A stretch of DNA of 64,000 bases from assembly GCA_905215555.1 (NCBI GenBank), contig CAJMQU010000002.1, positions 1 through 64,000 of the forward strand, read 5' to 3'. Source of the DNA: an uncultured bacterium. GTDB lineage: Bacteria; Bacteroidota; Bacteroidia; Bacteroidales; Bacteroidaceae. This document shows positions 34,549 through 45,100 of this stretch, piece after piece. The position numbers and the translations under genes were made by a program. Each line of letters opens with the position of its first letter. Positions within the stretch are counted from its first letter, which is position 1. The notes beneath the pieces were generated by a model. That model saw nothing but the letters and a program-made list of their open reading frames with translations. It had not been told where the DNA came from and made no database searches.

Positions 34549-34666
34549 CAGGCTACAAGCTACGAGTGACAAGCTGCAAGTACCTTTCGGTGCGATAGTC
34601 GGGCGAATAATCTTTCGCCTGCAACCATAGCGCGGCAACTTGTCACTTGTAGCTCATCACTTGTCA
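34546..34666. terminator. Long imperfect inverted repeat between convergent genes
   Basis: The arm at 34546-34573 (TGACAGGCTACAAGC...GTGACAAG) is an imperfect inverse of 34639-34666 (CTTGTCACTTGTAGC...CTTGTCA). It begins inside the stop codon of the TPR-SUFU gene and ends 10 bp before the GH30 stop. It could fold into a long stem ending both transcripts, and has the look of an interspersed repeat element. Confidence 0.5.
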
Positions 34667-34675
34667 CTAACTCTC

Positions 34676-36244
34676 TTAATGTTCAGAAACAAATGTAGTT
34701 ACCGAACGTGCAGGAATAACTGCCAGTTGCCTTTTTTTCAGTTTATGGATAGGAAGCAAATCTTCACCGGCTATGTCCGATGTGCGATAACCTTGCCATG
34801 ACTTCACTTTCGAATCGCTTACATCGAACGTGAAATTTTGTTCCAGGTCGGCATAGTTGATGACTACTATCACCCACTGACCGTTTGTATTTCGGTAAGC
34901 AGTGCACATAAGCCCTTTTGGGCCGGTATATCCTTCCGGGATAACCTGCCCGCTCTTATCAGTTGTCTGAACCGACATGCGTACAGCTCCCGGGCGGATG
35001 AAGCGGCTGTAATTGCCTAATACCCACATCAGCTTTGAATCTTCCACTTTGCCGTCACGCAAGTCGGTATCTGAGTATTCGCGTATCAGTCCATCCTTGT
35101 AATCACCCCCTATGGCACGCCACCATTGCCAGCTACGCGCTCCTGCGTAAACAATGTCATGATGAATGATACGTGCCACATAAAGTGCTGTTTTCATTGT
35201 GCGGTCGAATCCGTGGCCGCCACCTATCTCTTCATCATTCCCCATAATGCAGGTTTCCGTTTGCCAGAAACCGGTTTTATATTTATCCAGCGTGTCACGC
35301 AACTGGCAACGATAATCACGCAACATATTCAGCGGAGTAGTCGTCCAATAACTATGTCCTGAGATAAGGGGAAGTACTTTGGGGGTATTCCCCAGGTAAG
35401 TATCCACACTATCGGGACAGAAGAAAGACTGGACTTCGTATCCCCGCTCATGGTCTGTCATGTGAGTGGCGAACATGCAGCGATAGTCCGATGCTTCGCA
35501 GATGGCGATTTCCGTATCAATGCCTTCCTTTACGAACTCCTTACTGATGAGGCGTACGGCACGGGCTATTTCTTTCTTTGTAGCCGGTGTACCTTCCTGT
35601 TTGGGGCCTATCCAATTCCAGTGCCCGTCGGGTTCATTGAAAGGGGAGAGGTAATCGAACTTGATGCCGTCTTTCTTTTCCACTCCTTTAATCATGGTTG
35701 CCAGGAAGCGGGCAAAGTCTTCATAATGCTCGTCTTTCAGATTGAGCGTACCGTCACGGCCGGTATTGGTAGCCAGCCCGTTCCGGGTATAATAAACAGG
35801 GGGTGAGTTCAGGAAAGCAAGGAATTTGCTGACTCCGCGTTCCTTGGCTAAGCGAAGGAAGTTGCGCTGTCCTTGTTGCTTGTTCCAGTCATAGCTTCCG
35901 TCCGGCTGTAAAAAACACTCGGTACGCATCCAGAGAGAGCCTATCTGGCTTGCTTCACCCTGTTCGGTGCTACCTGCGCCTACATTGAACCGCCATAAGG
36001 AGAGGCCGATCCCTTTAGGCTTACCGTTGGCGTCATTCTCTGTGCTGAACAGCCAGTCTGCCACCTGGTTCTGCCTTTCCTGAGGCCATTTGCCTATGAT
36101 GTGCATGCTCCAGGCGTCCGAAGCGCCGAAGTGCTCCATGACTTGTAGAGGTTGTTCGGCAATTATCTGATAATTTGTATCTGCTTGCGGTGTACATGAA
36201 GTAGTTATTGCAGCTAAAGCGAATAATAATACTTTGTATCTCAT
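34676..36244 (-). CDS. GH30 lipoprotein, likely beta-1,6-galactanase-type (distal gene of PUL 2)
   Basis: 522 residues. A lipoprotein signal ends at Cys17. The (beta/alpha)8 barrel has the GH30 pattern with FGASDAWSMHIIG at the start, SPFNEPDGHW placing the acid/base at Glu204, and WQTETC placing the nucleophile at Glu330; a C-terminal beta-domain follows (about 415-520). The FGASDAW and GIGLSLWRFNVGAGS pattern fits the GH30 group that includes endo-beta-1,6-galactanases. It is probably surface- or periplasm-anchored. Last gene of the minus-strand PUL, 21 bp after GH2. The exact linkage is inferred, not shown. Confidence 0.85.
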   Translation of the reverse strand: MRYKVLLFALAAITTSCTPQADTNYQIIAEQPLQVMEHFGASDAWSMHIIGKWPQERQNQVADWLFSTENDANGKPKGIGLSLWRFNVGAGSTEQGEASQIGSLWMRTECFLQPDGSYDWNKQQGQRNFLRLAKERGVSKFLAFLNSPPVYYTRNGLATNTGRDGTLNLKDEHYEDFARFLATMIKGVEKKDGIKFDYLSPFNEPDGHWNWIGPKQEGTPATKKEIARAVRLISKEFVKEGIDTEIAICEASDYRCMFATHMTDHERGYEVQSFFCPDSVDTYLGNTPKVLPLISGHSYWTTTPLNMLRDYRCQLRDTLDKYKTGFWQTETCIMGNDEEIGGGHGFDRTMKTALYVARIIHHDIVYAGARSWQWWRAIGGDYKDGLIREYSDTDLRDGKVEDSKLMWVLGNYSRFIRPGAVRMSVQTTDKSGQVIPEGYTGPKGLMCTAYRNTNGQWVIVVINYADLEQNFTFDVSDSKVKSWQGYRTSDIAGEDLLPIHKLKKRQLAVIPARSVTTFVSEH

Positions 36245-36265
36245 ATAGATATCTGTTATTGAGGA

Positions 36266-38701
36266 TTATTCAACATTCAAAAGAATTTCACTTCCTTGCA
36301 GGAGAGGCGAGGTAAATTTCACACGGATCTGCCCTTTCTCGCCGTTAGTCTGCACATAAGCCAGCAAACGCCCGTGATAAGCGCGGTGATGGTTATCGGT
36401 GTAGTCGCTCATATCACTGTTATCGGAGCCTTCAAGTCCTAACAACCGCGCCGGACCTTCGATGGTGCAGGTAACGTCATTGTCGCCAAGTTTCACAATC
36501 GTACCGTTTTCATCAATGATTTCTACCGTGAGGTGTGCCGTAGCGCGGTCTTTGGATAAGGAAGTGCGGTCTGCACTGACACGAAGTGCGTAAGGACGGC
36601 CGGAAGTTTTTATCGAATAGTCCGACATTGCATTTCCATCCTTGTCACATCCTTCCGCCTTTAATTCGCCGGCCTGATAGGGAATGTCCCAGTAGATGAT
36701 ACCTGTTTTTTCATCGTATGGTTTCATCTCGCCCACTACTTTTCCGTCCAGCAACAGACGTGCCTGCGGTGCATTGGTGTAGCAAACTATACGTATCTCC
36801 TGTCCTGGCTCATAATTCCAGACGTCCCATGCATCGGGTGACAGGTAGAGTCGTCTGGAGTTTCTAAATCTGGGCTGTATCGGATAGGTGCCAATATAAG
36901 TGACCGGTTTTTCACTCCACAGCGAAGCGCGGAAATATCCGCGAGGCTTGGGGAAACTTCCGAAATCGAGTAATCCGGTGTAGAGACCGCGCGAAGGCCA
37001 TGCGCCTGATTCGCCAAGGTAGTCTGTGCCCGTCCAGATGAACTGGCCGAAGATAAATTCTTTGTTCTTCACTGCATACCATGCATCAAGTCCCGAACCG
37101 TTTTCACTGCCGTAAATCACACGTTTGGGATAGGTGGCATGGTCTTCGTCGTAACGGTCCTCCGTATAGTTATATCCTACCACGTCAACGGCTTCGGGAT
37201 ATTCTGTCTGGTTGGACATAACCACGCCTGCCAGGGCACCGGTCACCGGACGTGAAGTGTCTATGGCGCGGACACAGGCAGCCAGACGTTTGGCTATCTT
37301 TCCGATACGCATGGCATCGGGAGCATCCGGTTTGTAACCTCCGAACATCGGTTGATTAATCTGCGATCCGTCAAGAACCGGATGTGAATAGGGGTCATTC
37401 GGATAATCCACTTCATTGCCGATACTCCACAAAAAGATGGACGGATGATTGCGGTCACGACGCACCATATCAGTCACATCCCGTTCAATCCATTCTTCGA
37501 AGAAGTCAAAGGTGCCGTCGAAGTTAGGCTTGCCTTTGTTCCAGCCTTTCACCCATTTGCGTTTCGGGAATTCCCATTCATCAGAGGCTTCATCCATGAT
37601 GAGCAGTCCCAGGCGGTCACACAAATCATAAACGACCGGAGCTTGCGGATTGTGGCTCATGCGGATGGCATTAACTCCGATTTCTTTCAGGTTTTTCAGG
37701 CGGCGTTCCCATACCTCAGGAGGAACCACCGCGCCCAGCACACCGGCATCATGGTGCAGGCATACCCCTTTGACTTTCATCCATTTGCCATTGAGTGCAA
37801 AGCCTTTGTCGGGATTGAAGTCCAGCGTACGAAGTCCCACTTTGGTCTCGCAACCGTCCAGGCGTTTTCCGTTACTGACCAGTTCGGTCTTCAGGGTGTA
37901 CAGATAGGGGCTGTCAAGATTCCAACGCTGGGGATTGGCTAACTTTAAGGTGAGGTTTTCTTTGGTAATCCCTTCCTTGCCATCTGAAAGGCGAATACGG
38001 TGTTGTGCTACCTGTTTTCCTTCGGCATCGAATAATGCAGCGGTCAGCTCAATCTTATCAGTGATAGGCAGATGTTTTTGTACTTCCATATCGACGGACA
38101 CAGTAGCCTGCCGGTTGGTGAGCGAAGTGGCTTTCCATCCTATGCCCCATTGGGCAAAATGTACTTCGGGAGCTGCCACCAACCATACATCGCGATAGAT
38201 GCCCGATCCTGTATACCAGCGTGAATCGGCGTAGCGGCTATGGTCTACGCGTACGCTCAGTACATTGTCACCCTCTTTCAGATAGGGAGTCATGTCATAA
38301 AGGAATGATATGTAGCCGTTGGGACGCTTGCCGAGCAGATGTCCGTTCAGATAGACCTCACTGCGGTTATATACTCCTTCGAAATAGATATAATGGCGTG
38401 CCGCGTCATCCGTAATATTGAAATGTTTACGATACCAACCTATGCCTCCCGGCAGATAACCGGTGCAACTGGCTAGCGAAGGTGATAATTGTCCTTCTAT
38501 AGACCAGTCGTGTGGAAGGTTGAGCTTGCGCCATTGGCTGTCATCATAAGATGCCTCAACGGCAGTGGAATCATCATCCGGACGGAATAACCATCCGTCA
38601 TTGAACTTCACGGCATCACCAAACGAAACTTGGGCCCGCAACGGAGCTAAAGAAAAAAGTGCCATCATGAAGACAGCTGCTATAAACATTACATTCTTCA
38701 T
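36266..38701 (-). CDS. GH2 beta-galactosidase-like enzyme (PUL 2)
   Basis: 811 residues from the preferred start. The signal peptide is MKNVMFIAAVFMMALFSLAPLRAQ. A jelly-roll sugar-binding domain (VKFNDGWLFRPDD through YTGSGIYRDVWL), an immunoglobulin-like domain and the TIM barrel follow; WSIGNEVDYP puts the acid/base at Glu430 and IYGSENGSG the likely nucleophile at Glu533. C-terminal beta domains (DUF4982-like, from about 620) end the protein. A start at 38731 would overlap the upstream GH30 gene and lie before the signal peptide, so 38701 is chosen, 10 bp after the GH30 stop. GH2 members release terminal beta-galactose, glucuronic acid or mannose; here beta-galactose is the best guess from the neighbours. 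Confidence 0.88.
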   Translation of the reverse strand: MKNVMFIAAVFMMALFSLAPLRAQVSFGDAVKFNDGWLFRPDDDSTAVEASYDDSQWRKLNLPHDWSIEGQLSPSLASCTGYLPGGIGWYRKHFNITDDAARHYIYFEGVYNRSEVYLNGHLLGKRPNGYISFLYDMTPYLKEGDNVLSVRVDHSRYADSRWYTGSGIYRDVWLVAAPEVHFAQWGIGWKATSLTNRQATVSVDMEVQKHLPITDKIELTAALFDAEGKQVAQHRIRLSDGKEGITKENLTLKLANPQRWNLDSPYLYTLKTELVSNGKRLDGCETKVGLRTLDFNPDKGFALNGKWMKVKGVCLHHDAGVLGAVVPPEVWERRLKNLKEIGVNAIRMSHNPQAPVVYDLCDRLGLLIMDEASDEWEFPKRKWVKGWNKGKPNFDGTFDFFEEWIERDVTDMVRRDRNHPSIFLWSIGNEVDYPNDPYSHPVLDGSQINQPMFGGYKPDAPDAMRIGKIAKRLAACVRAIDTSRPVTGALAGVVMSNQTEYPEAVDVVGYNYTEDRYDEDHATYPKRVIYGSENGSGLDAWYAVKNKEFIFGQFIWTGTDYLGESGAWPSRGLYTGLLDFGSFPKPRGYFRASLWSEKPVTYIGTYPIQPRFRNSRRLYLSPDAWDVWNYEPGQEIRIVCYTNAPQARLLLDGKVVGEMKPYDEKTGIIYWDIPYQAGELKAEGCDKDGNAMSDYSIKTSGRPYALRVSADRTSLSKDRATAHLTVEIIDENGTIVKLGDNDVTCTIEGPARLLGLEGSDNSDMSDYTDNHHRAYHGRLLAYVQTNGEKGQIRVKFTSPLLQGSEILLNVE

Positions 38702-38711
38702 ATGAAACAGC

Positions 38712-40319
38712 TTATTTGAGGTTATAAACAACGGTAGTCACACTCCCCGATTCCAATAACACCGGACTGCTGCTTGCCACTGTGGCTTCCTGCAGGTTTT
38801 TGCTGTCCGTGGTGGTATAGGTAGTGACGGACTTGGCTTCTGCACTCCAACCGATATGCGTTTCGCCCAGACGGACGTTTCTGGCCGACATATTTGTATA
38901 GACCGCCACAATCTTGTCTTTCTCCGGAGAAATCCAGGCAGAGCCGAAGAAGCTGCGCGTTTCGTTCAGCGCAAGTGCGATACGCTTGTAGCCCGGACGT
39001 ATGAAACGACTGTAGTTGCCAAGTACCCAAAGTGTCGGTGTAGCCCGGTACGTACCTTCCTGTTCGATGTCTCCATATTCGCCGCCGTCAGGCACCAATG
39101 AAATTAAGAGAAAACGGTTCTTATGCCCCCAACGTGAAATATCCATTGAAGTCCAATAACTCCAGGAAGAGACACCCGCTACGGTAAGGTCGTTGTGGAT
39201 AACCTTTGACATATAGAAAGCAATATCCATCTCTGAAGCCTGTTCATAGCCCACAAATTCGGAAGAACTGTAGCCGTCTCCCAGCATGCTCCACTCACTT
39301 TGCCATATTTCAAGGCCATATTGTCCGGCAGCCTGCGCCATTTGCTTGCGCACACTTCGCATGCCATCCCACGTGCCGTCTGTCCAATAACTATGTCCGC
39401 AAATCAGGTTCTTCACATGCGGAAGATTACCTACATAAGCCGAAGAACCTTCTTTAAAGAAAGCATTAAGCACATTGCTGCGTCTGTCATCGCTTTTCGA
39501 CTTATAAAGATATTCCCAATCACCGGATTCTCCGAGCAGAATATCGGTAGACAAGCCGGAAGCTGTCAGCGAAGCATCCAGTTCGCGTGCCAGTTCCGCC
39601 ACTTGGTCATTGGTCCAGCCACTGCCCTCCTGGCCGCTTTCCCAATTGTATTGCGGCTCGTTGACTGGAGAGATATGAGTCACATTGTAACCCTCGCCTA
39701 CATAGTGGGCAGCCACCTTAGCCATGTATCCGGCAAAGTCATCGTAGTGTTCCGTCTTTAAGTTGGAAGAAGCGCCTTGGGCAGAGAAGCCTTTTCCGTT
39801 ATAAGTGTACTGTATGGGAGGTGTATTGCTGAAAAGGATGAAGTTGTTGCATCCCAACTCCTTGGCACGGCTCATGAAGTAGCGCTGCCCTTCGCAACGG
39901 CTCCAGTCCAGTGTCAGGTCATCCTTCAAATAGGACTCTGCCCGACGCGACTTATCCTCAATTCCGCTTGCATCTCCCTGCTGGGCACTGCCTCCTCCAA
40001 GGTTCACGCGCCATTGGGAAAGGCCGATTCCTTTCGGTTTGCCGTTCACTATTTCCGAAGAGAAGAGTAGTTCCGTGATGCCTGCACGTCCTGAAGTCCA
40101 CGACTTACCGACAAAAGAAGGAGACCAGCAGTCCGATGCCCCGAAACCGGCAATCGTCTGATAAGTCTGGCTGGCGTCTAGTGTAACCAGTTTTTCCACA
40201 CTATTCGTTATATCCGGCTGTTCCGGTGTCTCAGGGTTGTCGGGGGTAGTGGGAGAATCGTCACTGCACGCCATCAGGGAGAGCAACGACGAAAGAAAAA
40301 GCAAATTTTTTAGTTTCAT
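38712..40319 (-). CDS. GH30 lipoprotein, likely surface beta-1,6-galactanase-type (first enzyme of PUL 2)
   Basis: 535 residues. A lipobox at Cys18 (LMACSDD) is followed by an Asp/Pro/Thr-rich linker (20-40), typical of surface lipoproteins. GH30 features: TIAGFGASDCWSPSFVG, SPVNEPQYNWESG with acid/base Glu221, and IWQSEWSMLG with nucleophile Glu342, then the C-terminal beta-domain (about 440-535). The acidic residues after the lipid cysteine fit the Bacteroides surface-export signal. It is therefore the likely outer-surface endo-enzyme, with the distal GH30 and GH2 finishing breakdown. It follows susD by 120 bp, with a hairpin in between. Confidence 0.87.
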   Translation of the reverse strand: MKLKNLLFLSSLLSLMACSDDSPTTPDNPETPEQPDITNSVEKLVTLDASQTYQTIAGFGASDCWSPSFVGKSWTSGRAGITELLFSSEIVNGKPKGIGLSQWRVNLGGGSAQQGDASGIEDKSRRAESYLKDDLTLDWSRCEGQRYFMSRAKELGCNNFILFSNTPPIQYTYNGKGFSAQGASSNLKTEHYDDFAGYMAKVAAHYVGEGYNVTHISPVNEPQYNWESGQEGSGWTNDQVAELARELDASLTASGLSTDILLGESGDWEYLYKSKSDDRRSNVLNAFFKEGSSAYVGNLPHVKNLICGHSYWTDGTWDGMRSVRKQMAQAAGQYGLEIWQSEWSMLGDGYSSSEFVGYEQASEMDIAFYMSKVIHNDLTVAGVSSWSYWTSMDISRWGHKNRFLLISLVPDGGEYGDIEQEGTYRATPTLWVLGNYSRFIRPGYKRIALALNETRSFFGSAWISPEKDKIVAVYTNMSARNVRLGETHIGWSAEAKSVTTYTTTDSKNLQEATVASSSPVLLESGSVTTVVYNLK

Positions 40320-40343
40320 ATGTAAGTTGGATTAAAAGAGAAT

Positions 40344-40376
40344 GTCGCGGATAATCCTCAACAAACTACCCGCGAC
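40344..40376 (-). other. Intercistronic hairpin between susD and GH30 (PUL 2)
   Basis: GTCGCGG (40344-40350) and CCGCGAC (40370-40376) pair perfectly. There is no U-run. Its place matches the hairpin after susD in PUL 1. Confidence 0.45.
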
Positions 40377-40439
40377 AAAGATATAAAGACCTATTAATTT
40401 TATAATTCCTGCAACAATCAGTTTCTTATGGAAAAAGGA

Positions 40440-42098
40440 TTAGTTCCAGCCCGGATTCTGAGTAATAGAACCGTTGGACATCGTGATTTCATACAAGGGG
40501 ATAGGGAACACCATGTCACGGCTTTCCGTAAAGCCACGACCTTTGTCGCTTGCCTCACCTTGGTTCTCCCATTCGAGGGCATCACGGGTCGTTTCGTCAG
40601 TATTCCATTTCACGAATGTGCCATCAGGTCCCATCAGGTTACTAATCATTTTCTTTCCGTTGTCGTCAGTCCAACGGCGGATGTCATAGAGACGGTTCTG
40701 TTCCCATGCCAGTTCCAGACGGCGTTCCAGACGAATGGCTCTACGGAGTTCGCTGCCACTTGCTGTCACATCTGTCAAATGAACACGGTTGCGTACCTCA
40801 TTGAGGGCAGCGCGCGCATCACTATCTATAGACAGCTCGTTACAAGCTTCGGCATACATCAGCAGTACGTCGGCATAGCGTAAGATACGGTGGTCTAAGG
40901 GGATTTTGTCGATGTTATAAACTTCCGGACGTTTTTCGATGGGCACGAAGTACTTGCGTATAACACGTGCGGATTTATGTTGCGCCGGGTCAATGATATA
41001 ACATTCGGGATCCCAACCGTATCTCTCGATATAAGTATCGTAAAGAGCCATATTCTTGCTATTCTCCACAAACTCATCGAAATTGTTCTCACCGGCAATC
41101 TCTGTACATCCGGTCTTGATAATCGTCCAACGAAGACGTTCCGTATCACCGGCATCCATATAGGCTTGTTCAAGGTTAGCGGTAGGCTGTCCCCATGCCC
41201 ATCCGTCACCGGGGCCGCTACGTGCGCCGGTAATCACAGTCAGGGCACCTCCCAAAGCATACGTGCCATCGTACATATATTGTACTTCAAACAGGCTCTC
41301 TTCATTGTTGTTGTGGTCTACGCTCCATACATCACCGAAGTTATCCATCAGTTTATATTCCTTAGAGTCGATAACCGTCTTCAATACGTCATGTGCATCC
41401 TGCCACTTTTCCTGATAGAGGTAGACCTTGCCAAGTAATCCCTGAGCCGCACCGCTCGTGGCACGTCCCATATCAGTGGCAGCATATTCACTGCGTTTTG
41501 GCAATACTGCTGCTGCGGCTTTTAAATCGTCTTCTATGAACTTATATACATCTGCTGTAGAAGCACGCTCAATGCCCTGTATTTCTTCGGGCAGCAAGAA
41601 GCCTGTGATCAAGGGTACGCCACCAAAGTTTCTTACCAGTTCAAAGTAGAAATAAGCACGCAGGAAGCGAGCCTCAGCTATAAAGCGGTTTTTCAGTTTC
41701 TCATTCAGGATAGTAGCCTGCGGTATGCGGTCAATAGCCACATTGCAACGCAAGATACCTTTATAACGATATTGCCAGAAATTGGAGATGGCTCCATTGC
41801 TCTGTCCTGTACCCTGATAATGTGCCAAAGAGATATAATCGCTCTGGCTTTGGGTTGTATTTCCCATCCAGCCATCATCGCTACACATTTCAGAAAGCAG
41901 CCATACCGTATTGATGTTCCACCATCCGCCGAAAGTGATGGCTTGGTAGCAACCGGTAATAAATGACTGGATTTCATCCTCATTTTGGAAATAAGTATCC
42001 AAGTTTTGCTTTCCCCGCACTTCCTCATTCAGGAAGTCATCACAAGAAGTGAATGTCAGCGAGGCAATCAATGTCAATATTACGAATATCTGTTTCAT
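40440..42098 (-). CDS. SusD-like glycan-binding lipoprotein (PUL 2)
   Basis: 552 residues. A lipobox ends at Cys19 (LTFTSCDDF), then FLNEEVRGKQNLDTYFQNEDEI, helical repeats (AEARFLRAYFYFELVRNFGGVPLI, about 142-165) and the C-terminal AIRLERRLELAWEQNRLYDIRRW and QNPGWN end typical of SusD. It binds glycan at the surface as the lid of the SusC encoded 14 bp upstream. Family length is normal. Confidence 0.95.
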   Translation of the reverse strand: MKQIFVILTLIASLTFTSCDDFLNEEVRGKQNLDTYFQNEDEIQSFITGCYQAITFGGWWNINTVWLLSEMCSDDGWMGNTTQSQSDYISLAHYQGTGQSNGAISNFWQYRYKGILRCNVAIDRIPQATILNEKLKNRFIAEARFLRAYFYFELVRNFGGVPLITGFLLPEEIQGIERASTADVYKFIEDDLKAAAAVLPKRSEYAATDMGRATSGAAQGLLGKVYLYQEKWQDAHDVLKTVIDSKEYKLMDNFGDVWSVDHNNNEESLFEVQYMYDGTYALGGALTVITGARSGPGDGWAWGQPTANLEQAYMDAGDTERLRWTIIKTGCTEIAGENNFDEFVENSKNMALYDTYIERYGWDPECYIIDPAQHKSARVIRKYFVPIEKRPEVYNIDKIPLDHRILRYADVLLMYAEACNELSIDSDARAALNEVRNRVHLTDVTASGSELRRAIRLERRLELAWEQNRLYDIRRWTDDNGKKMISNLMGPDGTFVKWNTDETTRDALEWENQGEASDKGRGFTESRDMVFPIPLYEITMSNGSITQNPGWN

Positions 42099-42112
42099 AT
42101 CTGTATCACGGA

Positions 42113-45100
42113 TTAAAATTTAAAGTCAATGCCAAATAGGAAGGTACGCGGATTTGGGTAAGCAATGCCGTCGATACCTGTTTCAATCACACTACCATCC
42201 ATCAACGGACGTTCAGGATCCATACCGGAATAGCCGGTGATGGTGAAGGGGTTCTGTGCTGAGAATGAAATGCGTAAATCTGCTCCGCCAACCAAGCTCT
42301 TGGGAAGCGTGTATCCCAATTGTAACAGTTTGCAACGCATATACGAACCGTCTTCTACATAGAAGCTTGAAACCCTGTTATAATTCTGGTTCAAATCGGC
42401 ATAGGATAATTGCGGAATGTCATTGCTTGTCCCTTCGCCGTGCCATGCTTTCTGCAATGTACCTGCCCAGACATTCTGTCCTCCTGCGCCGGAATACATT
42501 CCTTTGGTCTTGTTGAAGATATCATTTCCGAATGTACCGTAGAAGTTGGCTGTAAAGTCAAAGTTCTTATAGTTGAAGCCCAAGTTCAGACCAAGCATCA
42601 AGTCGGGATAAGGGTTGCCGATCCAAGTCTTGTCTTTTTCGTCCAACGTACCGTCATGATTCAAATCTTTGAAACGGATGTCGCCCGGTTTTGCTTTGTC
42701 TTGCAATATTTTTCCATTTTCATTGGTGTGAGCATATACCTCATCCCAATTCTGGAAGATACCATCTGCCACATAACCATAGAAACGGGAAATCAGACCA
42801 CCGTCTTCATTACGGATAATCTGGTCGCCATTGAATCCCCCAGTCAGAATAGGACCGTCACCAGAGAACTTCACAGCTTCATTCTTCACGGTAGAGATGT
42901 TCACACCTATGTTATATTTGAAATCTTTGGCTATCTGGTCATGCCAGTTCAAACTTAATTCCCAACCACTTGCTTTCATGCTGCCGATGTTCATCCACAC
43001 CTTACTGTTCCAGCTTGGGTAACCGATGGCAAACAGGTTCTGCTTCTCATAAAGCATGTCTTTGGACTTCTTCTGGAAGTATTCGAAAACTACATCCAAA
43101 CGAGAATTCAAGAATGACATATCTACACCTACATTCCAGTCTTCCACAGTTTCCCACATCAGCGTATTGTTACCGACATTTGAGACCATGGTGCCGGGCA
43201 CACGATTAGGAGTTGTACCAAATACATAATCAGCTTGTCCAAGCAAGGTTAAAGTTGCATCATTGTTGATGTTTTGATTACCGACACGTCCCCAACCACC
43301 ACGCAATTTCAGATTATCAAAGATTTTCTGGTCTTTCATAAATTCTTCGTTGATGATACGCCAAGACGCTGATACGGCAGGGAAGAGAGCATATTTGTTT
43401 CCGACAGGAAAACGTGAAGAACCATCGACACGTAAAGAGGCCGTCAGATAATAACGGTCATTATAATTATACATGACACGTCCCAGATAGGAGACCATCG
43501 AATTATAAGAAGTCTCACCCTCTCCCTTCTGATTGTCTGTACCTGCATTCACTTCATGCAAAAGATCCATATTGTTGGGGACATCGTCGCGTGAAGCTTT
43601 GGTATTGAACCAGGCGTTCCGCTCGGCGGTGAAACCTGCCATTACATTAATGTTATGTTTTTCGGCAAACGTATCCATATATGTAACCGTATTCGTCCAG
43701 TTCCAGTCGAGCCATTCTTGGGATTGGCGGGAAACGCTGCTCAAGTCAGCCTTTTCCAGAGTGTCAATAAAGAATTTCGGTGTGAAGTCATCAGACCGCC
43801 GATAGTGTGCATTCGTGGCAAACTGAGTGCGCAAAGTCAACTTTTGAATAGGGTTTACCTGCAAATAACTGTTCAAAATAGCTCCCATCTCACGTGAATG
43901 GCCATTCTGGCGGGCTAAAGCCCCCATCGGATTCCATTCCTGATTATTGTAAGAGCGTTCGTAATTGTTGAACTCATTGTCTACCCATTGGTCTTGAGGT
44001 CTAAAAACAGGGGTGGTAGGGTCCATAGACATGGCAGCAGAGAATAAGTTGGGAGTATTGTCCCACGATTCCATACGCGGAGCAATGTCAAAGCCCATCT
44101 TTACATATTTATTGAATGTGTATTCTGTATTGAGCCGAACGTTCAGCTTATCCCAATAGCCATAATCATACTGTGAGTCATTCCGGAAATAGCCTAAACT
44201 AAGACTATAAACCAACTTATCCGTACCTCCGGATATGCCGAGTGAATAGTTCTGCACCAAAGCAGTCTTGTTCACCACTTCGTCCCACCAGTCTGTACCG
44301 CCAGGATTGGTTGTAGCACCGGTGTCTTTCCATTGAGACTGCTGAGTGCCATCATTGGTAAAGCGGGTGTTGAACACCTCTTTGTATTCGTCCACGCCTG
44401 CAACAGAAGGCTTGGCTATCGTCTGAAAACCGGCAGAAGCACTAAAGTTAATGCTTGTTTTTCCTGCGATGCCTTTTTTGGTCGTAATCAAGATAACGCC
44501 GTTAGAAGCGCGTGTACCATAGATGGCGGCAGCCGAAGCGTCCTTCAGTACTTCCATTGACTTGATGTCATTGCTGTTCAGGAAATTGATGTTATCTACT
44601 GCCATACCATCTACCACATAAAGAGGATTAGTCTTATTTACTGTAGTGACACCACGAATTATGACTTTCGGAGTAGTGCCAGGACCGCCACCGCCAATCA
44701 CCTGCACACCATTTACTTTACCTTGCAAGGCATCCATGGCATTGCCGGTCACTGTTTCAGTGATCTGTTCACCCTTCACGGTAGAAATGGAGCTGGTCAA
44801 GTCACTCTTCTTTACAGTACCGTAACCGATGACCACCACTTCGTCCAGCAATTCTGCAGCTTCTTTCAGCACTACGTTGATAACTGTCCGTCCGCCAACT
44901 TGTATTTCTTGTGTCTCATAACCGATGGTGGAGAATACAAGCACAGCGTCGGCTGGCACATTTGCTATCGAATAGTCACCGTCTATACCGGTAATGGTGC
45001 CTGTGCCGGCACCCTTTATCTGTACCGTTGCACCAATCAGCGGTTCCTTGTCGGAGGCTGAAGTCACAACACCCTTCACTGTGGTCTGTGCATAGCCGCA

